Assembly: GCA_012270665.1 (NCBI GenBank)
Contig: JAAXHY010000149.1
Span: 1-9,401, forward strand
Direction of reading: 5' to 3'
DNA: 9,401 nt
Origin: Dehalococcoidia bacterium
GTDB taxonomy: Bacteria; Chloroflexota; Dehalococcoidia; SAR202; UBA11138
The position numbers were made by a program, and so were the translations under genes. Positions 5,373 to 9,401 of the stretch are shown piece after piece. The notes beneath the pieces are model-generated. The model saw only the letters and a list, made by a program, of their open reading frames with translations. It was not told the origin of the DNA and did no database searches. The stretch's first letter is position 1. Each line of letters starts with the position of its first letter.

Positions 5373-6224
5373 ATGTCCTGCGACCCCAGAGCTGAACTGG
5401 CCCTGGCCATTCACGCCAAGACCGACAACGGCAACAAGATCGTGGACTTCCTGAACGACGTCCTCGATCAGAACATACCCGACGTCCGTCTCAACCATCA
5501 GCTTCAGGCCGCGCGTCTGCTCACAAAGCACGGACACTTCCCGGACGCCCAACTCTTCATACAGCGACACGCAGGCAGACCGGCCCGCAAGCGTTCACGC
5601 GCCCGCCGGAAGGCCGACTCCCACTTCGACACCGCTCTCGCCAAGGTCATCCTCGCAGAGATGAGTCCGGCCTCCACCGCGCAATGGCTCATAGACGTCA
5701 TGCAGGGACGAACTCCGGCCGTCGAGACCGGAATAGACACCTTCAAGCCCCACCACAGGATGAGAGCCGTCCGCGAACTGCTCGCGCGCGCCTACGACCG
5801 CGACTACGACTACTCCCAGGCGACCCAGGCCGACCTGCGCGTCCCGGAACAGACCGACGCGGAAGGCGCGTCCCAGGATCGCCCTAACGCCTCAGAACAG
5901 GAAACCGAAGACGCCGACGCCGCGTCCAGCGACGACTACACACCCGAAGAACAAGCGCGAATCCAGGAGGTTCTGGAGAGGATCAATAGGATAGTCGAGG
6001 AAGCGGACCCTTCAGACTATGAGGAGGAGGAATCCTCGGACCGGCGGATAGACTACTCCATGTGGGACATCATAGACAGTCTCCCGGAACCTGAAATCAG
6101 CGAAGAACACGCCAGGATCGGAGCCGCCCTGTTCCACGAAGCGGTCGAAAAACAGAGACTCTGGAGAGAGTCCGGCGTGAAGATCCCAACCAGGAAAGAC
6201 CATGACGACTATGACGACGGTTAG
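5373..6224 (+). CDS. Candidate terminase small subunit or terminase-associated protein
   Basis: A 283-residue protein with no family that I can name firmly. Its place directly before and overlapping a large terminase is where small subunits normally lie. Two related helical segments are visible: FLNDVLDQ..NHQLQAARLLTKHG (26-54) and WLIDVMQG..KPHHRMRAVRELLARAYDRD (105-144). Each has a hydrophobic helix and then a basic His/Arg helix with AxxLL; similar 'AAxLLxxRG' helices occur in small-terminase-like proteins. Between them is a very basic patch, RPARKRSRARRK (69-80), suited to DNA contact. Residues 158-225 form a long acidic, disordered-looking linker; 226-283 form another helical region that could contact the large subunit. 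The ATG at 5373 has GGAGG at 5355-5359, an unusually long 13-nt spacing. Length exceeds most small terminases. The functional call is by context, and confidence that the gene is real is much higher than that for the role. Confidence 0.6.
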   Translation: MSCDPRAELALAIHAKTDNGNKIVDFLNDVLDQNIPDVRLNHQLQAARLLTKHGHFPDAQLFIQRHAGRPARKRSRARRKADSHFDTALAKVILAEMSPASTAQWLIDVMQGRTPAVETGIDTFKPHHRMRAVRELLARAYDRDYDYSQATQADLRVPEQTDAEGASQDRPNASEQETEDADAASSDDYTPEEQARIQEVLERINRIVEEADPSDYEEEESSDRRIDYSMWDIIDSLPEPEISEEHARIGAALFHEAVEKQRLWRESGVKIPTRKDHDDYDDG

Positions 6225-7563
6225 CGCCAACTCGATCATCGAACGACTGAAGACAATCCCACGCTCGCTGAGACAGGCCGCATTCGAAGAGGCCATCAAC
6301 GGCTTGCCGCCGGAACTTGTCTCACGGATCAAGTACCACTGGCCTCTGTGGGCAAGGTCAAACCAGATGGAGCCCGGCGACGCCTGGCGCGTTTGGCTGC
6401 TTCTGGCTGGACGCGGCTTCGGCAAGACTCGAACTGGCGCGGAGTGGGTGCGCGCTCGCGTCGAATCAGGACTGTCTCACAGAATAGCCCTCGTCGCCAG
6501 AACTCCACACGAGGTGCGCGACATCATGATACAGGGAGACTCCGGCATACTCAGCGTCTGCCCTCCATGGAACACGCCCACGTGGGAGTCCTCCAAGAGA
6601 AGACTCACCTGGCCCAATGGCGCTATGGCATTCGCATTCTCAAGCTACGAACCGGACCAGCTAAGAGGACCTCAGTTCGACGCCGCATGGTGCGACGAAC
6701 TCGCGTCATGGCAGTACCCCAGGCTCACCTGGGACAACCTCGCATTCGGTCTCAGGCTCGGCGCAAACCCCAAGTGTGTCGTAACCACGACCCCCAGGCC
6801 CATCGAACTGCTCAGAGAACTCACTACAAGAGAGGACGTCGAGATCACCACCGGCTCCTCATACGACAACTCCCAGAACCTCCCTCCCGGATTCATCCAG
6901 GCCATCGCTGGAAGATACGAAGGAACCAACACAGGGCTTCAGGAGATCTACGCCCGGCTTCTCAAGGAGGCCGACGGCGCGCTCTGGAAGCGCGAGTGGA
7001 TAGACCACCACAGGATAGAGACCGCTCCGGCCCCCGAAGAAATGTACATGAAGGCAGTCGCCATAGACCCGGCTGTAACCTTCGATCCCAATCGTAGCGA
7101 CGAGACAGGGATAATCGTGGCCGGTGTCAGTGACGACGGACACACCCCCGACCACGACAAGCATTACTGGGTGCTGGAGGATGCCTCGGGAGTCATGACC
7201 CCTGACGGCTGGGCCAGGCGCGCGGTAGAACTCGCTCACAAGTACGAAGCCGACTTCATCACCGGAGAGACCAACCAGGGCGGCGCCCTCATAGAGGCTG
7301 TCATCAGGCACGCCGAGGGCGGCCAATACATCAAGTTCGAGGGCGTCCACGCCACGCAGGGAAAGAGGGCCCGCGCCGAGCCCGTTACGGCCATCTACGA
7401 GCAGGGCCGCGTCCACCACGTCGGAGAGTTCGACCAGCTCGAGGACCAGATGTGCGGCTGGACTCCCCAGTCCTCAGACTCCCCCGACAGAATGGACGCG
7501 CTCGTCTGGGCCATCAGCGGACTAACCGAGAACTCCCGCACAGGCGTGTTCCTCTGGGTCTGA
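6202..7563 (+). CDS. Phage-type terminase large subunit (ATPase plus nuclease)
   Basis: A 453-residue DNA-packaging motor protein: the ATPase pumps DNA into a prohead and the nuclease cuts it. The Walker A motif is AGRGFGKT (69-76), in a context close to gene-transfer-agent and tailed-phage terminases (WLLLAGRGFGKTRTGAEWV). Walker B is WCDE (163-166) with Asp165 and catalytic Glu166; the coupling motif is TTTPRP (195-200). The RNase H-like nuclease domain shows Asp289 in AIDPA, Glu356 in TGETNQGG and Asp432 in DRMDALVWA, the expected three acidic metal ligands. All key residues are present and the length is normal, so it looks functional. The ATG at 6202 has AGGA 6 nt upstream and overlaps the preceding gene by 23 bp, implying coupled translation. 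An ATG at 6211 is less well spaced. Downstream, where a portal gene is usual, comes a luciferase-like oxidoreductase. It is either a prophage or gene-transfer remnant or a retained motor. Confidence 0.93.
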   Translation: MTTMTTVSANSIIERLKTIPRSLRQAAFEEAINGLPPELVSRIKYHWPLWARSNQMEPGDAWRVWLLLAGRGFGKTRTGAEWVRARVESGLSHRIALVARTPHEVRDIMIQGDSGILSVCPPWNTPTWESSKRRLTWPNGAMAFAFSSYEPDQLRGPQFDAAWCDELASWQYPRLTWDNLAFGLRLGANPKCVVTTTPRPIELLRELTTREDVEITTGSSYDNSQNLPPGFIQAIAGRYEGTNTGLQEIYARLLKEADGALWKREWIDHHRIETAPAPEEMYMKAVAIDPAVTFDPNRSDETGIIVAGVSDDGHTPDHDKHYWVLEDASGVMTPDGWARRAVELAHKYEADFITGETNQGGALIEAVIRHAEGGQYIKFEGVHATQGKRARAEPVTAIYEQGRVHHVGEFDQLEDQMCGWTPQSSDSPDRMDALVWAISGLTENSRTGVFLWV

Positions 7564-7592
7564 CGATGTGCCCATGGAAACCAGGCGAATAT

Positions 7593-7628
7593 CCTCTCTC
7601 CCTTAGGGAGAAGGGCTAGGTGAGGGTG
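7593..7628 (+). repeat. Hairpin plus GGTGAGGGTG repeat, full copy 1
   Basis: CCTCTCTCCCTTAGGGAGA continues AAGGGCTAGGTGAGGGTG. TCTCCC (7597-7602) pairs with GGGAGA (7606-7611) around TTA. The second full copy at 8797-8837 has the same order: C-rich left arm, G-rich right arm, a short linker with CTA/CTGA, and GGTGAGGGTG. It begins 30 bp after the terminase stop and is followed directly by the heptad repeats at 7629. Confidence 0.7.
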
Positions 7629-7656
7629 AACAACTAACAACTGAATACTAAAAACT
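7629..7656 (+). repeat. Four 7-bp tandem units ending in ACT, copy 1
   Basis: AACAACT, AACAACT, GAATACT and AAAAACT follow each other without gaps; a fifth unit AACCACC is degenerate. The period is exactly 7 and the last three bases of all four units are ACT. The same arrangement occurs before the next gene at 8863-8890. It lies upstream of an extended -10 at 7668-7676, about where upstream promoter contacts would be. Confidence 0.65.
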
Positions 7657-7667
7657 AACCACCAATC

Positions 7668-7676
7668 TGCTATCAT
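7668..7676 (+). promoter_or_regulatory. Candidate extended -10 promoter of the luciferase-like oxidoreductase
   Basis: TGC-TATCAT is an extended -10 motif (TGn plus five of six -10 bases). Transcription would start near 7683, about 24 nt before GGAGGA. There is no good -35: the base positions 17 bp upstream read CTAAAA, inside the heptad repeats. This is weak evidence, supported mainly by its placement. Confidence 0.35.
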
Positions 7677-7717
7677 ACACCCGCTCAGCAAAGCACATTC
7701 GAGAATGGAGGAATACC

Positions 7718-8734
7718 TTGAAAGTTGGAACCCGACTGGCGGGCAGCGCCCCGGCTGAAATAGCGGAATCGGCGAGACGCGCCGACCGTCTCGGCTTTGA
7801 CACCACAAGCTCGGCCGAGACCAACCACAACCCGTTCCTGCCGCTCGCCATAGCTGCCGAACATACCGAGAACGTCAATCTGCGAACGTCAATCGCCCTC
7901 GCCTTCGCGCGCAGCCCCATGGACGTCGCCTATCTCAGCTGGGACCTCCAGGCCATGTCCGGCGGACGCTTCGTGCTGGGACTTGGCAGCCAGGTGCGCG
8001 GACACATCGTTCGCCGGTTCAGCATGAACTGGACCGCGCCCGCCCCGAGGATGCGCGAGTACATTCAGGCCCTGCGTCATATATGGAACGCCTGGCAGAC
8101 GGGTGAGCGTGTACAGTTCCACGGCGACCACTACGACTTCAACCTGATGCCGCCGTTCTTCAACCCGGGCTCCATAGAGAACCCGGACGTGAAGGTGTAC
8201 ATCTCAGCCGTCAACCCCTATATGCTCCGTGTCGCGGGCGAGGTATGCGACGGCGTTCTGCTCCACGGGTTCTGCACCCCCAAGTACACTAGGGACGTCA
8301 TCATCCCCAACTTGAAGATCGGCGCTGACCGGGCTGGACGCTCTCTCGACGACATTGAGATAAATGCCGGTGGCTTCATCATCACCGGCGAGACCGAGGA
8401 AGAGGTCGAGGCCAAGAAGGCCGGCGTCAAGGGTCAGATCTCCTTCTACGCCTCCACCCGCAGCTACGAATCCGTTATGAGTACGCACGGCTGGGAAGAC
8501 ACCGCCGCCAGGCTCTACCGCATGTCCGTGGATAACAGGTGGCCCGAAATGCCCAACCAGGTTACCGACGATATGCTTGAGACCTTCGCCGTCGTCGGAA
8601 CACACGACGAGATAGTGGCCAAGCTCAAGCAGACTCACGGCGACTACGCCACCTCCATCAGCTTCGACTTCCCAACGTCGAATCCTGAACAGGAAGAGCG
8701 CCTCGCTGCCATGATTGCCGAACTCCAATCCTGA
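7718..8734 (+). CDS. Luciferase-like (LLM class) oxidoreductase, probably F420-dependent
   Basis: A 338-residue TIM-barrel oxidoreductase of the bacterial-luciferase superfamily, soluble and cytosolic. The start MKVGTRL, the block around SAETNHNPFLPLAIAAEHT (32-50), LAFARSPMDVAYLSWDLQAMSGGRFVLGLGSQV (61-93) and PVxVYISAVNPYMLRVAGEVCDGVLLHGF (about 157-185) are the standard landmarks. SGGRFxLGLGSQ is the conserved barrel motif before the variable cap. The pattern resembles the actinobacterial/Chloroflexota subgroup that uses deazaflavin F420 rather than FMN, but cofactor choice cannot be fixed from sequence alone. The start is TTG at 7718 with GGAGGA 5 nt upstream; there is no better ATG. A hairpin-plus-heptad leader precedes it. 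The next gene, a sugar-acid dehydratase with a matching leader and TTG start, suggests related catabolic use. The substrate is unknown. Confidence 0.9.
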   Translation: MKVGTRLAGSAPAEIAESARRADRLGFDTTSSAETNHNPFLPLAIAAEHTENVNLRTSIALAFARSPMDVAYLSWDLQAMSGGRFVLGLGSQVRGHIVRRFSMNWTAPAPRMREYIQALRHIWNAWQTGERVQFHGDHYDFNLMPPFFNPGSIENPDVKVYISAVNPYMLRVAGEVCDGVLLHGFCTPKYTRDVIIPNLKIGADRAGRSLDDIEINAGGFIITGETEEEVEAKKAGVKGQISFYASTRSYESVMSTHGWEDTAARLYRMSVDNRWPEMPNQVTDDMLETFAVVGTHDEIVAKLKQTHGDYATSISFDFPTSNPEQEERLAAMIAELQS

Positions 8735-8796
8735 CCCGCCAACTGAAAACCATAGGCCGTCTCATAAATGCTTATTGCGCCGTAGGGGTGTCCCAA

Positions 8797-8837
8797 CCTC
8801 CTCTCCCGTCAAGGGGAGAGGACTGAGGTGAGGGTGG
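8797..8837 (+). repeat. Hairpin plus GGTGAGGGTG repeat, full copy 2
   Basis: CCTCCTCTCCCGTCAAGGGG continues AGAGGACTGAGGTGAGGGTGG. TCCTCTCCC (8799-8807) and GGGAGAGGA (8814-8822) form a perfect 9-bp stem with a 6-nt loop, stronger than copy 1. The GGTGAGGGTG end matches copies at 7593 and 4190. It begins 62 bp after the previous gene's stop; heptads start 25 bp later. Confidence 0.75.
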
Positions 8838-8862
8838 AAATCTCTTTACTGAGCTCGGGGAT

Positions 8863-8890
8863 AGTTACTAAAGACTAAAAACTAACGACT
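8863..8890 (+). repeat. Four 7-bp tandem units ending in ACT, copy 2
   Basis: AGTTACT, AAAGACT, AAAAACT and AACGACT follow each other without gaps, all with ACT at the same positions. The third unit is identical to the fourth unit of copy 1. The array ends 4 bp before the GGAGGA of the next gene, so it must be in the messenger leader if the promoter lies upstream. Confidence 0.7.
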
Positions 8891-8906
8891 CACCGGAGGA
8901 ACCTAA

Positions 8907-9401
8907 TTGAAGATCAAGGAAATCAGAGCCGCGGCCGTTACTCTCACGCCGCCCATAAAGACCGAGCCGCGAGTCCCTGCCATACCCGGCGCCGGACACT
9001 TCACAAGTCCCATGGCGCGCTACGAGAACGAGTTCCCTGGCAGGAACTGGAGCGAGCCCTGGGGCCGTGTCGCCTGCGTCGTGACCGCCGAGGACGGAAC
9101 TTGGGGAGTCGGCTTCACCCAGATGAGCGGCCCTGCTCTCTCCATCATCAACGACCACTTCGCGCCCCTGCTCGAAGGCCAGGATACGATGTCCATCGAG
9201 AAGCACTGGGACCTGATGCGCCGCGCCTCGTCTCCCTACGGGACGCATGGACTCGCCAGTTACGCCATCAGCGCAGTGGACAACGCCCTCTGGGACCTCA
9301 AGGGCAAACTGCTCGGCCTCCCTGTCTATGAACTGCTCGGCGGTCCGGTCAAGGACAAGATCTTCTGCTACGCCTCCAATACTATGCTCACCTACGGAAC
9401 C
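8907..9401 (+). CDS. L-rhamnonate dehydratase-like enolase-superfamily enzyme (5' part)
   Basis: The first 165 codons of a mandelate racemase/muconate lactonizing enzyme family member; the gene runs off the window. The visible part is the N-terminal capping domain, which shapes substrate specificity. FTSPMARYE (32-40), GRVACVVTAEDGTWGVGF (53-70) and SPYGTHGLASYAISAVDNA (109-127) resemble L-rhamnonate dehydratases, which dehydrate a sugar acid to a 2-keto-3-deoxy acid. Residues 120-145 fit the family's first signature (A-x-S-A-V-D-x-A-L-W-D-L-x-G-K ... P-V-x-x-L-L-G). The catalytic acid-base residues and metal ligands of the barrel lie beyond 9401 and cannot be checked. The start is TTG at 8907 with GGAGGA 6 nt upstream (8895-8900); the family N-terminus MKIKEIRA fits exactly. 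It follows the luciferase-like gene on the same strand after 172 bp of leader repeat sequence. Family is secure, substrate moderately so. Confidence 0.85.
   Translation, partial: MKIKEIRAAAVTLTPPIKTEPRVPAIPGAGHFTSPMARYENEFPGRNWSEPWGRVACVVTAEDGTWGVGFTQMSGPALSIINDHFAPLLEGQDTMSIEKHWDLMRRASSPYGTHGLASYAISAVDNALWDLKGKLLGLPVYELLGGPVKDKIFCYASNTMLTYGT

Noticed and set aside
5247..7563. A complete prophage
   Set aside because: No integrase, portal, capsid, tail or lysis gene is seen, and host-type metabolic genes lie on both sides within the window.
7629..8890. Heptad arrays as a CRISPR array
   Set aside because: Units are only 7 bp, contiguous and without unique spacers; CRISPR repeats are over 20 bp with spacers of similar length.

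Overview
The window looks like chromosome from a GC-rich bacterium, most plausibly a Chloroflexota lineage of the SAR202/Dehalococcoidia type. This is an inference from gene content, not a marker gene: an FAD-dependent DAO-family oxidoreductase, a luciferase-like (probably F420-linked) oxidoreductase and an enolase-superfamily sugar-acid dehydratase lie close together, and those families are known to be expanded in SAR202. Strong SD sequences, near-consensus sigma-70-type promoters and TTG starts are used. No rRNA, tRNA or CRISPR array was seen.

Layout. Left block (1-2744): a 14-codon tail of a plus-strand gene, a hairpin, a minus-strand DAO-family oxidoreductase, a divergent leuB (leucine biosynthesis) and a bidirectional terminator. 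Middle block (2783-5246): a small membrane protein, an HspR-like MerR regulator, and a divergently transcribed very acidic 70-residue protein. The last two share a compact region with two back-to-back TTGACA promoters and a palindrome between them. Then follow about 400 bp of possibly decayed sequence, a 50-residue LiaF-like membrane microprotein on the minus strand, and about 700 bp of gene-poor, partly G-depleted, repeat-bearing DNA. Phage-like block (5247-7563): a good promoter, a 283-residue candidate terminase small subunit/accessory protein, and an apparently intact large terminase, overlapping by 23 bp. No portal, protease or capsid gene follows. Right block (7564-9401): a luciferase-like oxidoreductase and the start of an L-rhamnonate-dehydratase-like enzyme, each with a TTG start.

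Repeats link the regions. One family is an ATTCCCGxGAAAxCGGGAA palindrome with a conserved tail (1395, 4771, degenerate at 2637). A second is a CTCTCCC..GGGAGAG hairpin followed by GGTGAGGGTG (7593, 8797, partial at 4190). In the two full copies it is followed by four 7-bp units ending in ACT, just upstream of the TTG-start genes. The two most interesting signals are this composite leader element and the self-standing terminase pair set between host metabolic genes.
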